A stretch of DNA of 64,000 bases from Odontocerum albicorne (taxonomy: Eukaryota; Arthropoda; Insecta; Trichoptera; Odontoceridae). The DNA lies in contig OX463842.1 in the NCBI GenBank assembly GCA_949825065.1, forward strand, positions 2,693,011 through 2,757,010, in the 5' to 3' direction. Shown one piece after another: positions 53,378 through 63,649 of the stretch. Under the pieces are notes generated by a model, which worked only from the letters and a program-made list of their open reading frames with translations, was not told where the DNA came from and searched no databases. Made by a program: the position numbers and the translations under genes. The stretch's first letter is position 1. Each line of letters starts with the position of its first letter.

Positions 53378-53650
53378 GACTAATATTAAAATCTGAAAGG
53401 TGTTCTACTTGAGTCATGTACTTAGAGGAGCAAAGTACAAATAACTGCACCTGATCATCCAAGCCAAAATAGAAGGTCGAAGAGGTGTTGGCAGGAAGCA
53501 AATCTCCTGGCTCCGCAATATACGTGATTGGACTTGCATAAGGGGCGTTGGAGATCTTTTTCGGGCCACCGGGGACAAAGATGTCTATTCTCAAGTGATA
53601 TTCAACGTTGGGAGGATCTGACATGACACTGGGAAGAAGAAGAAGAATGA
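53378..53650 (+). mobile_element. LINE-Q RT C-terminus, copy 2
   Basis: Plus strand: LTNIKI, VFYLSHVLRGAKYK, LHLIIQAKIEGRRGVGRKQI, SWLRNIRDWTCIRGVGDLFR, ATGDKDVYSQVIFNVG. This is the C-terminal segment of a non-LTR RT (LGH..R...Y.LL.LI..GKI.G+RG.GR+..SWL+N+R.W). The 126-codon minus frame here is antisense. Confidence 0.8.
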
Positions 53651-53654
53651 TATT

Positions 53655-54342
53655 TTGAAAGAAGGAATCGTGTAAAATATTGCCACGTGTAAAAAGATCG
53701 ATTTTTTTAGTATTCCAAAATAGAGTCCTGGAGCTCAACAGTTTGCGAAGTGCTGGGACTGTTTTACTTGTAGTTTCACTTTGGATTCTAGTTTGGATGT
53801 TTTACATATATTATTCGGTTCGTAGTATTAATTTTGTATAATATATTGTTTTACTTACAATTTGAATGACAAATGAGTATGAAATGTAAATATTATATAT
53901 ATTATTCGAATGGGAAGTTTAGTCGAGAAATAATTTCAAGAAACAACAACCAATTTGTCTGCGACATTAAAATACATTTCAAATGAAACTTAGAGTAGAG
54001 TGTTATTAAGGAAATAAAATAATTGTTTCGACATTCTCATATAACGAAAATTTAATACATTTATTTATATAAAACTATTCTTTAATATTCTACTCGTATA
54101 AATAAAACTACAACATGTTTTTTTAGCGAAAGAAGAAAAACTTCCTTTCTTCGTCCTTTCTTTTTATATAAAATTCCTTGTGGTAGAAGGAAATCCCCGT
54201 ATTAGATTCTTGGCATATCCACTTCCAGACTGTTTTTACTCTTATAAAGTACTGTTTTACTTCTGGTTACATCTTTATTTGTTGTTTATATGTTGATGAC
54301 CATAAAGTTCCATAACGTTATTAAACGACACAAAAATAGCAC
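53655..54342. other. No recognisable feature
   Basis: AT-rich sequence without frames or repeats of note. Confidence 0.45.
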
Positions 54343-54346
54343 TGTA

Positions 54347-54506
54347 TAAGGCCTCGGCCACACAGGTAGTAGCCTCGCTTGGTGTTTAGAGCTACGCTAC
54401 TAGGTGACTATGATAGTCACGTAGCGTGCAGTGTAGCCCTTTCAATAGTATAGGGTGCGTAGCTCTAAGCACCAAGAGATACTCTTACCTGTGTGACCGA
54501 GGTCTT
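54347..54506. mobile_element. Palindromic MITE, 160 bp
   Basis: Ends TAAGGCCTCGGCCACACAGG and complement TAAGACCTCGGTCACACAGG. The arms continue through CTTGGTGTTTAGAGCTACGC. The centre contains a second, nested hairpin (CTACG...GACTATGATAGTC...CGTAG). GC-rich ends stand out from the surroundings. The target duplication is unclear. TIRs of this type occur in PIF/Harbinger- or hAT-derived MITEs, but I cannot choose. Confidence 0.72.
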
Positions 54507-54509
54507 AAA

Positions 54510-54930
54510 CTCAGTCTAACAGAAGACTGAAACAGATTAAATCTGCCGATGTGTTGAATAAATTATATCCTTGTCAGTGAAACTTAGGTTTTGATCTGTT
54601 CGTACTGTTTGCTAGCTGAAGTACAACAACTTGCACATAATAAATCAATACATGCGTAGGCGTATCTTATCTACAAGACATTTATTTATTTAATTATTTA
54701 GTACAATGTACGATGTCTTTTATCGACTTTAAAAAAAAGTTAGAATGATAACATTCAAATTAGAATTAGAGAATGCATGAATACAATAGCAACGTGTCAC
54801 AACATTATCATGACTCATACACAAAAATATCAGAAAGCAATACGTACATGCATACTACCTACCATATATTTAAAACATACATGAGACAGGCCAGGGCTAA
54901 GGAGGCCGTAACATACAAAAATCTGTTTGG
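54510..54930. other. No recognisable feature
   Basis: AT-rich; part of a 72-codon frame (54773-54991) overlaps the PLE start but is not PLE-like. Confidence 0.4.
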
Positions 54931-54934
54931 AAAA

Positions 54935-55390
54935 TTAAAAAATATATTCTTTTCACAAATCCCCCTTAACGAATCCTCTAATTTATTTTGAAATGGCTAA
55001 TCATTGTCACCGTGCAAACCATACATTTTCTATCGATGATGCCAAATTCTTACATATCACTAGTAACAGAAATAAATTGGACAGATTAGAGGCTCTAGAA
55101 ATTTCTAAGTCAGTGCATTGGGGCGAACATCTGGAAAACACATATATTCCAAGAATCTCGCCACTGCTCGCCGAGGCAGTCTCCTCCCTCGCTCCACCCA
55201 CAGTCCACAACCTGAATGTTTACCGTTAGATGCGTGTATATCGGTACCAGTTCGAATAGAATTCAGTCTTGTTTGTGCTCCGCTGATGATGAGGTGAAAA
55301 CCTTAAAACCGGTAGGGTTATACCGTCACAAAAAGTGGAGTAAACAGTGTTTCATAAAACAAATTACAAATAATACATTCCTTAAATATT
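54935..55390 (+). mobile_element. Penelope-like element 3' part (P9)
   Basis: The frame at 54993-55229 reads MANHCHRANHTFSIDDAKFL, HITSNRNKLDRLEALEISKS, EHLENTYIPRISPLLAEAVS. This is the region C-terminal to the GIY-YIG core in the PLE (compare 42896-42990), with the conserved His pair. The YIG core itself lies upstream and is deleted or scrambled. The noncoding 3' end follows (TGCTCCGCTGATGATGAGGT, AAAGTGGAGTAAACAGTG), ending near 55370. Confidence 0.78.
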
Positions 55391-55394
55391 AAGA

Positions 55395-56360
55395 AAGGGC
55401 ATTTATTTCATTGTGTATCATGTTTATAAATTTGTGAAAAAATAAATGAAACACTTATTTTCATTTTTTTATTCCCCCACTGTTTAATTTGAGTTCACTG
55501 CCGGTTTCAAGCATCTTCGTCTGTCACGTCAGGTAAACGTCAGTTTATCTTTTCAAAAATATATTCATATAATTCATCTACTCAATACGTATAAAAAACA
55601 CACTTTGTAATTTTTTTCGAGATCCTGAAAAGTTTGAGAAGGAAAAAATCAACGAGTCACGCCATGGCTTTATGGTTCAAATAAACATAAACGTTCCGTG
55701 AAAGACTTTTCTTTGTATTCACCACTGTTTTATTAATTGGCAGCGTTAAATTATTTGCGCAGAAATAATGACACCACAAATATTATTCTAACAACTTTGC
55801 CCAGAAATATTTAACCAACATTTTTCTTTTTGTATTGTACATACAAGACGCAAAGAAAAATGTTGATGTCATGGAAAATAAACTTGTCCAATGTGGTTTT
55901 GCTAATTTACATGTACTATAGTGACTGTTTCTATTTTTACATTTAAAATTTGTGATTATAATACGAGAATATTTTATCAGAATAGGCGCTTTGTATTTTA
56001 CCTTGACCAACATAGTTTATTCCTGATATGAATTTAGATTGAAAATAAAAAGAAATTTTCAAAAAACGATTTAAATGGACTTAAAATATTTAAATCACAA
56101 TAAGCATTCAGAATGTACTAATCATTTGTTTGAGAAAATACACATTTATACACCTCACACAAATTTAATAAAAGTTTTTAATGAAAGATTTACGTCAAAC
56201 AAATGTTATTGCAGATTTCTGCTGAATCCTGCAGACGGAGTCACCAAATGTTTCATACAAGCAATAGGTAGAGATGACAGGGGTTAATAAGACTCGCTTA
56301 TTACTTTTCTTTCCATAGTTATCATATAAGAGTAAGTACTCGTATTTACCAATAAGGTTA
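55395..56360. other. No recognisable feature
   Basis: AT-rich. Frames of 70-76 codons near 55783-56425 lie on both strands without family matches. Confidence 0.45.
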
Positions 56361-56361
56361 T

Positions 56362-56550
56362 GGAATCTCATCGCACCCCAATCAGGTATTTGATTGGGGT
56401 GCGATGAGATTTCTTTACAATTCACTAGTTAGCAGAAGATTAGATTATAGCTTAATAATTTGGAATCAAATATTGCCAGATAGTCGAGGGAGTCCAAAAA
56501 TATTACTGAGAGACCTTCATTGCATTTTACCCGTGGCTCTATCCTACATT
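56362..56550 (+). mobile_element. LINE RT thumb fragment with a perfect inverted duplication
   Basis: The plus strand reads MRFLYNSLVSRRLDYSLIIW-NQILPD, the segment after the RT palm in Jockey-like LINEs (K.LY.SLV.S.L.Y.S.IW.P); it may belong to LINE-D. Its first ~22 bases (TTGGGGTGCGATGAGATT region, 56395-56413) are preceded by an exact inverted copy (AATCTCATCGCACCCCAATC, from 56364) with a ~6-base loop. Confidence 0.7.
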
Positions 56551-56555
56551 TTTAA

Positions 56556-57155
56556 CCTTTCCCTTCCTGTGATAATAAAATCCGCGTGTTTCGGTGCTGT
56601 GTATTAAATACACATATAAAAATGGGCGATTTAAAATCGGAAAAATAAGAATATTGATAGCAAATCGCTTAAATTAATTAAATTTAAAGTCAAAAGGGAT
56701 AATAATTGAAATTTAATTGCTGAAAACATGAAAAAAAAACATCGGACGACGTTCACAAAACGGGCGAAGCGACCACTTCAAATAGATGCTCGAAAACTAC
56801 TGAAGCGAGAGAAGCGAGCGAACGGAGATTCTATTTCTTGCGTTCCCATATACCGAAGTAGAGTGAGAAATTAACGTGAATAGCATCGCTTCCTTACCCA
56901 TAGCGGTTTTTTTAGAATGAATATACCTACGTCATATACTGGCACACGTTTGATTGCAATTGGTGAATTTCTTCCCGATTTTTACAAAATATCTCTGATT
57001 TGGCCGATAAGTGCTAATTATTATTAATATTATTTTTTTCATTCAATGCGTAAATGTATTACGGAGGAATACCTAAAAACTGAACCCAGTATTTATTATA
57101 TTTGTAGGGATATCAAAGTTTTTAGAATCAATGTGTACTAGTTACACATCACAGG
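56556..57155 (-). mobile_element. piggyBac-like MITE, family E copy 7
   Basis: TTAA (56552-56555) then CCTTTCCCTTCCTGTGAT. Collinear with copy 2. The far end GTGTACTAGTTACACATCAC-AGGG loses the last bases of the TIR. Noncoding. Confidence 0.78.
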
Positions 57156-57988
57156 GTTACACATCTTACTATTTAAGTGCTAACGCCTTTGTTCTAAAAC
57201 AGATCGACGCTCCTGTTTCTACGTATAAAAATTGCTGACAACAAAAATATAAAAACCCTTGTTGATTCAAAAACTTATTTTAATGCATCGGACAATTATT
57301 TACGCCATGAGGAATTAAGATTGTTGTCGGTGACGAACTGAGCTGTAAAGAACATCACCACTCGCACATGGAATAACCTGGTTGAATGAATTTTTTGATA
57401 CCGATACTTTAATTCATGTAAACAGTATTATTCTCCAGTATTAAAATATCAGTTCGGAGGGGTGAAACTGAACTCATATCTGACACTTTGAGAAAATAAG
57501 CTTTTTTGTCAATCATTATTATACCCTTAATTTAAAACACAAAGTTCTTTTTTGAAAGAAAATTTCTTGTGGAAACTTAACTCGGACAGAGTTTTAAATG
57601 AAAAATTTCCCGAGTGTTTCCCGACTCAGGAGTAAAATAAACATTGCAGATGGATTCCCAATTGAAGTCAATAGAAGGGTGCTGAAGAGCCGATGTGTTT
57701 GCATATTGAAAAATGTTTGACAGCGCAAGAGTTCAAGATTGTCGCTGCTGAAGTGTAAATACTGTCTAGTAAAGGGAGGTCGTTTATCTCCATTTGTTTA
57801 TCATCCTTGCAAAAAGGATCGAACGCTCCTGCTGAATCCGTCTTTTTCTCCAAAGTTAAAGAAAGTTTTTTTTGTTATAGTTTCTTTGTTTTGGCATTTT
57901 AAAATGTTAATTTGTACTATGTGTATTGTGTGCGTCTTAGGTTATCGTAATAGAAAGAGGTGTGGTAAAAAATGTAAGAGATGTATGA
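57156..57988. other. No recognisable feature
   Basis: Includes an 84-codon Cys-rich plus frame (57739-57993) and an antisense 61-codon frame. No family match and no supporting gene structure. Confidence 0.4.
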
Positions 57989-57989
57989 A

Positions 57990-58232
57990 TTAACTCAGAA
58001 ATACTTGGGCAGGTTGATGAGTTCCGTTATCTAGGATAACATCTGACGTGTGAGTTGAAAGGAGTATTGAAAGAAGGGTAGCGATAGAAAACAAGGTAAT
58101 GTAATAAAAAACAACCGTGCAATATTCCCTGTGTCGAAAATGACTATTCATAATAATGTGTTGTTGCCCACCTGACGTATGGAAATGAAACATAGACTCG
58201 TTAAAAGAAGAATAAAAGTAAGATTCATGCTG
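57990..58232 (+). mobile_element. LINE-C RT fragment
   Basis: Plus strand: EILGQVDEFRYLG, LTCELKG, then the region of AIENKV and KNDYS..CVV, YGNET, KKNKSKI. The VDEFRYLG block is the segment just after the RT palm, upstream of the GNKVNG block at 29262. It ends where LINE-D D4 begins in opposite orientation. Confidence 0.7.
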
Positions 58233-58235
58233 TGG

Positions 58236-58922
58236 AGATATTTATTTATTTAACACTTTTATTGCAAATACAATCTGGCGGGATTATTCCCAGGCAGTAA
58301 TCTATTTCAACCAACCAGATAAAAGTAAATGAAGCAAGTTACGTGGTCGCATAAATCATTCAAATGACTATCCATCCCCACGAAATCCATAAACATATAC
58401 TTGAGCACATGCCCACGAGCCCCACAAAGACGGACAATCACCCGAACATTATTTTTCATATAAAGTGAGATATCATGAATCAAAAGGAAAGGAAGGGGTG
58501 GTGGAGAGGAAAGGAAAAGAAAAATCAGGAATGAAACACGTTATTTTACTGACTAGAAATTAAGAGGTTTTTCAGACGCTTCTTAAAGCACGACAAGGAC
58601 GGAGCGAGTCTTATATTGGTTTGTAACTGATTCCAGAGTCTCGCTGCATGGACAGTAAAGGACAACATAAAGAAAGAGGATCGGTGAACTGGAAAGGCCA
58701 ATAAACAATCTCTGTTTGAGCGTAGCGCTAATCCATGATTGGAAAGACGATGAAAATTCTCGGTGAGATAAGAGGGGGCGGCAGGACAGTTAAGGATATT
58801 ATACAATAGAGATCGTATGTGAATTTGACGTCTATTTCTAACATTCAACCAGTTCAATGCCTTCTGGTATGGAGTTATATGATCGTACTTACGTAGGTTG
58901 AAAATGAATCTTAGGCACACAT
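58236..58922 (-). mobile_element. LINE-D (Jockey-like) 3' end, copy D4, best coding
   Basis: An uninterrupted 124-codon minus frame (58920-58546) reads RFIFNLRKYDHITPYQKALN, WLNVRNRRQIHIRSLLYNIL and FTVHAARLWNQLQTNIRLAP, ending FKKRLKNLLISSQ-stop. It is the C-terminal domain of Jockey-like non-LTR elements. The full 3' UTR follows (58545-58240), ending in TAACACTTTTATTGC complement and an A-rich tail. The frame is open, but the RT and endonuclease domains are missing, so it is a young 5'-truncated copy. Confidence 0.88.
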
Positions 58923-58929
58923 TTAGGAG

Positions 58930-59138
58930 ATACAGGCACTTAGGAAAATATGCAAAGCCAGAACGAAGATGTCATTAAATATGGTTTGGACATTTGGGGA
59001 GAACGAATGACAATAGAAAAACTAAACAAGTATACAAGTCAGAAGTTCGAATAGACCGAGAAAAACGTAACTGGATTAAATGGACTAGATTTTGAAAGCA
59101 AAAAGTCAAAAAATGTGTATAATATCGATGTTGTTCAT
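58930..59138 (+). other. Short LINE-C-like trace
   Basis: GGTTTGGACATTTGGGGAGA and AAGTTCGAATAGACCGAGAA echo the FGH...RPRK blocks of family C, but too little remains to call it firmly. Confidence 0.35.
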
Positions 59139-59140
59139 AA

Positions 59141-59866
59141 AACTGAAAAAAAGTCCCGGGACTAACCAACAGATGGCGCCTCTAATAACAAATCCATAAA
59201 CAGGAGTTTTTGCATCGGTATGTGACAATGGATGAAACTTGGATCCACCATTATACTCCGGAATCAAATCGGCAGTCAGCTGAGTGGAGAGCAGCCGGTG
59301 AAAGTCGTCCGAAGCGACCAAAATCTCAACAGTCGGCCGGGAAGGTTATGGCCTCCGTATTTTGGGATGCGCATGGTATAATATTCATCGATCACCTTAA
59401 AAAGGGAAAAATCCATCAATAGCGAATATTACGTTATTGGAGCGTTTGAAGGCAGATATTGCAAAAAAAAGGTTCCATATGAAGAAGAAAAAAGTTCTCT
59501 TTCATCAGGACAATGCACAGTGTCATAAGTCGATGGTACCGACGACCAAATTGCATGAGTTGAACTTCGAATTGCTTCCGTACCCACCGTATTCTCCAGA
59601 TTTGACCCCCAACGACTATTGGCTGTTCGCAGACCTCAAAAAGATGCTCTGGGGAAAGAGATTTGGCTCCAATGAAGAAGTGATTGCCGAAACTAACGCC
59701 TATTTTGAAACCAAAGATAAATCGTTCTACACGGCTGGTATAGAAAAGTTAGGAAAGCGTTGGAATGAATGTAACGCTCTTGAAGAAGACTATGTTGATG
59801 AATAAAGAAGAATTTTGGCAAACAAATGTTGTTGTAGTAGTTAGTCCCGGGACTTATTGATTGATG
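59141..59866 (+). mobile_element. mariner element, internally deleted (Mar5)
   Basis: TA at 59139-59140 and 59867-59868. The inner parts of the TIRs are identical (AAGTCCCGGGACTAAC; complement at 59842-59856), the outermost bases diverge. At 726 bp the 5' half of the gene is lost: the left end runs within ~60 bp into the catalytic domain. Confidence 0.8.
59205..59805 (+). pseudogene. mariner transposase remnant, D,D34D catalytic domain
   Basis: VTMDETWIHHY carries the first catalytic Asp, HQDNAQCHKS the second and LTPNDYWLF the third, with 34 residues between the last two. WRAAGESRPKRPK and VMASVFWDAHGIIFIDHL are also standard. A frame change near 59420 separates the two halves (59210-59419, 59437-59805). 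The C-terminus ALEEDYVDE plus stop is intact. The helix-turn-helix N-terminus is missing. It belongs to a different mariner subfamily from Mar1. Confidence 0.9.
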
Positions 59867-59984
59867 TATTAAGTGTACGCCTAGAGTATGGTGTTTCTTC
59901 CAATTATATGGTAAATATTAATATATTTATTTTAAATTGTAAAATAAATATACTCGTATAAAAACAATTCAATGTGTCCAAGAT

Positions 59985-60062
59985 GAGCGGGTTCGTTGGG
60001 AGATATTGCTGTATAGCAATAAACCCGCCAAATGTGCTATGTATAACCATGTACAAAAAAAA
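59985..60062 (+). mobile_element. SINE-I 3' tail fragment
   Basis: GGGTTCGTTGGGAGATATTG-CTGTATAGCAATAAACCCGC-CAAATGTG matches the SINE-I/LINE-D tail, ending in an A-rich stretch. Confidence 0.55.
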
Positions 60063-60248
60063 TATATAATTATTAGTTAATTAGACATTCCACCCTATAA
60101 AGATGATTATTTGTGCCAATAACAACTTGAAAGTAATGAGGTAATGTGGGAATGTACTCGTATAATAGTACTAAATATTTAAGGAATTTCGAACAATAAA
60201 TTCAGATATGTGACTATATAGTAAATGAAAGGAAACTTAGGTACGAGT

Positions 60249-60475
60249 CTATGGGACATGTTGAATTTTATGCGGTGCACCGAGATTGTATGTGGTGTGC
60301 AAAGAACACTCAAAGAAAACATTGTCAAGGGTCATCTCAACCATTCCACACGTGCATGTAGGAATTTCTTTTTTATGGATTTTAAAAAGGTGGATTCCTA
60401 TTAGACAATTGCATATTCTTATCCTGTATATGACAGACACAATTCGTTTGGACAGGTTTCTTTCGTAGAACCAAG
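60249..60475 (-). mobile_element. LINE C-terminal zinc-knuckle fragment (I/Jockey type)
   Basis: The minus strand reads RIRICNCLIGIHLFKIHKKE then IPTCTCGMVEMTLDNVFFEC. This corresponds to the RLRTGH..L..HL......P.C.CG....T..H.L.EC end of RNase H-bearing LINEs. The expected His before the last Cys is replaced (DNVFFEC). Confidence 0.62.
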
Positions 60476-60540
60476 GTTAAGTGGGAATTTTACCTAAATT
60501 TTTTGTGGGCATCGCTAAAAAAATAAAATAAATTGATATA

Positions 60541-60660
60541 TTATCGAAGCATTTTTATTTCCATATTTCTTTGAACTCTAATTATATTTTGTAAAAATAT
60601 TTAATGGCAGGATAAATAAAGGATTACAAATATCTTCAAATTTTAATGTAAAATTAAAAA
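60541..60660 (-). repeat. Inverted copy of the P8 flank
   Basis: TTTCCATATTTCTTTGAACT, ATAATTATATTTTGTAAAA-like and GGATAAATAAAGGATTACAA are the complement of 52960-53060. In both places the block directly adjoins the same side of a PLE palindrome. Confidence 0.75.
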
Positions 60661-60664
60661 AAAT

Positions 60665-60905
60665 ATATTTTGTTTTATCAAACACTGTTTGTTCCACTTA
60701 ATGTAACTGTATAACCCTACCGGTTTCAAGGTTTTCCAATCATCATCAGGAGAGCACAAACAAGACTTGTTTGTGCTTCCCTGATGATTAGGCGAAAACC
60801 TTGAAACCGGTAGGGTTATACCGTTACACAAAGTGGAATAAACAGTGTTTGATAAAACAAATTACAATGTCTTTAAACCTCCACAATGTTAATGCCTTAA
60901 GTACG
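60665..60905. mobile_element. Palindromic PLE terminus P10
   Basis: Left arm TTATCAAACACTGTTTGTTC ... CATCATCAGGAGAGCACAAA, right arm TTGTTTGTGCTTCCCTGATG ... ACAGTGTTTGATAAAACAAA, and distal TCTTTAAACCTCCACAATGT-TAATGCCTTAA. Arms are ~100 bp meeting at GACTTGTTTGTG. Confidence 0.82.
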
Positions 60906-61009
60906 AGTATATATAATAAAACGCTATATAAAAAATTATATACGAGTATATATCCGATATTTTACAATATAACCTTTTACCAAGTAGATCAGGGGTTGTT
61001 ATTTTGATA

Positions 61010-61470
61010 TAAACTTGTGAAGCAATTTTCATATAAACCTTTTTGCTTACATTGGGTTTGCTTATTATAATTATTATATTATTATAGATGACTTGTTTAT
61101 AATTTGAATGCATTAAAATATTTTCGAAATTATGATGTTTACATTCCCATCATAAATGGATCAGCGCAAGCAGCAATTCGTCCAAAACGTGTCCATACCC
61201 GGGGTGTGATCAGCCACAGGACCTACCTTGCCATTATTTTATGGTCCGTTAGCCGACCCTTGACTCCTTGATCAATTTATCCTGGTGGCTTTCACTCAAA
61301 TATTCCTTAGACCAGCAATCCATTTATTATCTCTAAATTCACTCGACCACACATGTGTACACAGGTCATGTGAAATTCATGAAAATTTGGCATTTATTTC
61401 GGATATGGGTTTAAAATCTTAACCAACAATTTATCTTCATAGGTTTAGTTATTGATTAATCATCAATTTT
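61010..61470. other. No recognisable feature
   Basis: Mixed composition with no frames or repeats identified. Confidence 0.4.
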
Positions 61471-61471
61471 T

Positions 61472-61532
61472 CGACAACCTCCGTGACCCTGTTGGCAAGA
61501 CGCCTATGTTCCATCTCGGAGGTTGCTGTGTT
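61472..61532 (+). mobile_element. SINE-I head
   Basis: CCTCCGTGACCCTGTTGGCA then AGACGCCTATGTTCC and CGGAGGTTGC match the tRNA-like head of the SINE-I copy at 48346-48398. The B box is truncated. Confidence 0.5.
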
Positions 61533-61664
61533 TTCTCTTCGACTATTTTTAATATACTTCTAGTTGGTAAGGTAAAGTTACCCTCAATAGACATTTGGGC
61601 TCCATTTCAACCGTATCAACAATACTAGATATATACCCAATCAGTCCAGAGAGAGAGAGAGGCT

Positions 61665-61740
61665 TCCCTTTTGCAAGTCTTCTTTCGAGCAGCTAACGGG
61701 ACACAGTGGGCAAACAATAATTAAATTAAAAAAAAAAAAA
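61665..61740 (+). mobile_element. LINE 3' end with poly(A)
   Basis: CTTTCGAGCAGCTAACGGGA-CACAGTGGGCAAACAAT followed by A12 encodes a short tail (ANGTQWAN-like in one frame) ahead of poly(A). Only a tentative LINE terminus. Confidence 0.35.
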
Positions 61741-61789
61741 TAATGAACACTTACAGAAAAAAAATCATAATTTTCACTTATTCTTCTTC

Positions 61790-62340
61790 TTCCTAGTGTC
61801 ATGTCAGGTCTCCCCAACGTTGACTATCACCTGAGAGTAGGCATCTTTATCCCCGGCAGCCCGAAAAAGATCCCCAACACTCCTTATACCAGTCCAATCA
61901 CGTATATTGCGGAACCAGGAGATTTGCCTCGTGCCAACACCTCTTCGACCCTCTATTTTGCCTTGGATAATCAGGTGCAATAATTTGTATTTTTCTCCTC
62001 TAAGTACATGCCCCAAATAGGACACCTTCCGGATTTTAATATTAGTCAGCGTACAATAAGAACCAATCAACTTTGGCTCTTTGAAGAACCTTTGTGTTGC
62101 TGACCATATTCCTCCAGGGTATCCGTAGCATTCTCCGGTGTATCCACATTTCGAATGCTTCCAGACGGTTCATACTACCAACTTTGACGGTCCATGATTT
62201 CACTCCATGTAATAACACTGACCAAACGTAGCATTTGACTAACCATTATCGAAGTTTCAAGTTTAGATTATCATCGCAGAATACGCTTCTCATTTTTATT
62301 AAAAGCCGCACGAGATGTTTCAATTCTACTCTTGACTTCG
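61790..62340 (-). mobile_element. LINE-Q RT C-terminal region, copy 3 (longest)
   Basis: The minus strand begins at about 62340 with RIET..., then IKMRSVFCDDNLNLKLR, LVKCYVWSVLLHGVKSWTVK, MNRLEAFEMWIHRRMLRIPW and VSNTKVLQR. It continues into the 88-codon open frame (62070-61804): RKVSYLGHVLRGEKYKLLHL, IIQGKIEGRRGVGTRQISWF, RNIRDWTG. Together these are the thumb and C-terminal region of a non-LTR RT, missing only the catalytic palm. The plus-strand 60-codon frame is a shadow. Confidence 0.85.
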
Positions 62341-62344
62341 GTTT

Positions 62345-63020
62345 CAATTTTCACTCATAACATTTATTTTATATATATTACAAACTGTTAAAATCCCAAT
62401 TATCAGTGTTCATCTCATGCACATATCTGTTATGTCAGAAGATAAGTGAAAATGTTGCAAATTACGTACAATATATGGAAAAAAATAAAACACTTCTTGT
62501 CCCTTCAATTCAGCCACCATCATTCTAGACTCTGATTATATCATATTTTTCTAAATATCTTCACACCCGAGTCAGCTACCACATTGTACTTTGCACATTT
62601 TCACTACTGGGTTAAAGAAGTCGGTGTTACTTCAAAATTTAGATACGCTGACCAAAGCAGGTCTTCTAATAGAACGAGAGAGAACGCTTAAATCAATGCG
62701 TTTCAGAATCTCAAGTGAATTCACAAGACTTTGTACAGAAGAACAAGATCAACACTTCGAGTCTCAAGTGATTGATGATCAAAAAAGACAATATATCACT
62801 GTACGATCCAACACTTAGCAACCCCTCCCTATGACACAGACACCTACAAAATCGCCGTTAATCATTGCTAGAATGTCGTATAGTGTTGGGTACTCGACGC
62901 TAATAGTCCAACTGAAGAGATTTTCTTTTGATCTATCCTGCAGAGTGTTTGGTCCATGGTGGATAAAAACAATATTTATCCAAAGATCCCGACTACACTG
63001 ACCTTATAAATTGACTAACG
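62345..63020 (+). other. Unrecognised, with a 75-codon frame
   Basis: The plus frame at 62591-62818 (75 codons, rich in charged residues: RERTLKSMRFR, EEQDQHFESQV) has no recognised domain. No upstream or downstream exon evidence. Confidence 0.35.
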
Positions 63021-63022
63021 AA

Positions 63023-63645
63023 ACAAGTTAGTTTTTGAGTGTGGAATACTTAAAGGCTGCTGCATGGGGCAGATAATGCTGAAAGATATGAGAGTTTAAT
63101 TAGGAGTATACCACACCCTTTCCTGTCGGGGTAGACGGAGAAGACAAGAGTGTCAAACTTTTGAATCTCAAATATTCCCTTTTTGTAAATCCATACACCT
63201 TCTCATATAACTACTACAAATACTCTGACTTTCTACACTTAATTTATTTTAAATATAATTTACTTGATCCTTATACGCTAATGAATCAAACAAAGTAGTT
63301 TTTGAGTGTGGAAAAATCGAAGGCAGCTGCATGGGGCCGATAATGCTGAAAAATGTGAGAGTTTAATTAGGAGTATAGTGCTATCAGATAGAAAGAAAAG
63401 ATATACACATATCGCCACGCCCTTTCCTGTCGGGGTAGACAGAAAAGACAGAGTGTCAAACTTTTCAATCTTGACACAAATATTCCCTTTTTTATAAATA
63501 CATACATACATACACCTTGTCATACAAATACTACAAATCCCCAGACTTTCTACGTTTCATTAATTTAAAATATCATTTACTTGATCCATTTATACTTGTC
63601 TTAACCTTTCTCTTCCACGTCTTCCACTCCCCTTTATTTCTTACA
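63023..63645 (-). repeat. Direct duplication (~269 bp) of a LINE-C 3' end and flank
   Basis: The block AGTTTTTGAGTGTGGAA ... GCTGCATGGGGC.GATAATGC ... GAGAGTTTAATTAGGAGTA occurs at 63028-63110 and 63297-63380. Each is followed by CCTTTCCTGTCGGGGTAGAC and the antisense LINE-C tail. Copies are about 90% identical. The second has an extra ~25 bp (GTGCTATCAGATAGAAAGAA region) before the LINE end. Confidence 0.75.
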
Positions 63646-63649
63646 AACG

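Noticed and set aside
53358..53738. 126-codon minus-strand frame as a protein
   Set aside because: It is antisense to a recognisable LINE-Q RT C-terminus on the plus strand.
59141..59866. Intact autonomous mariner
   Set aside because: The N-terminal DNA-binding region is deleted and the frame is broken near 59420.
62591..62818. 75-codon frame as an exon
   Set aside because: Charged composition looked protein-like, but no homology and no convincing splice sites on both sides.
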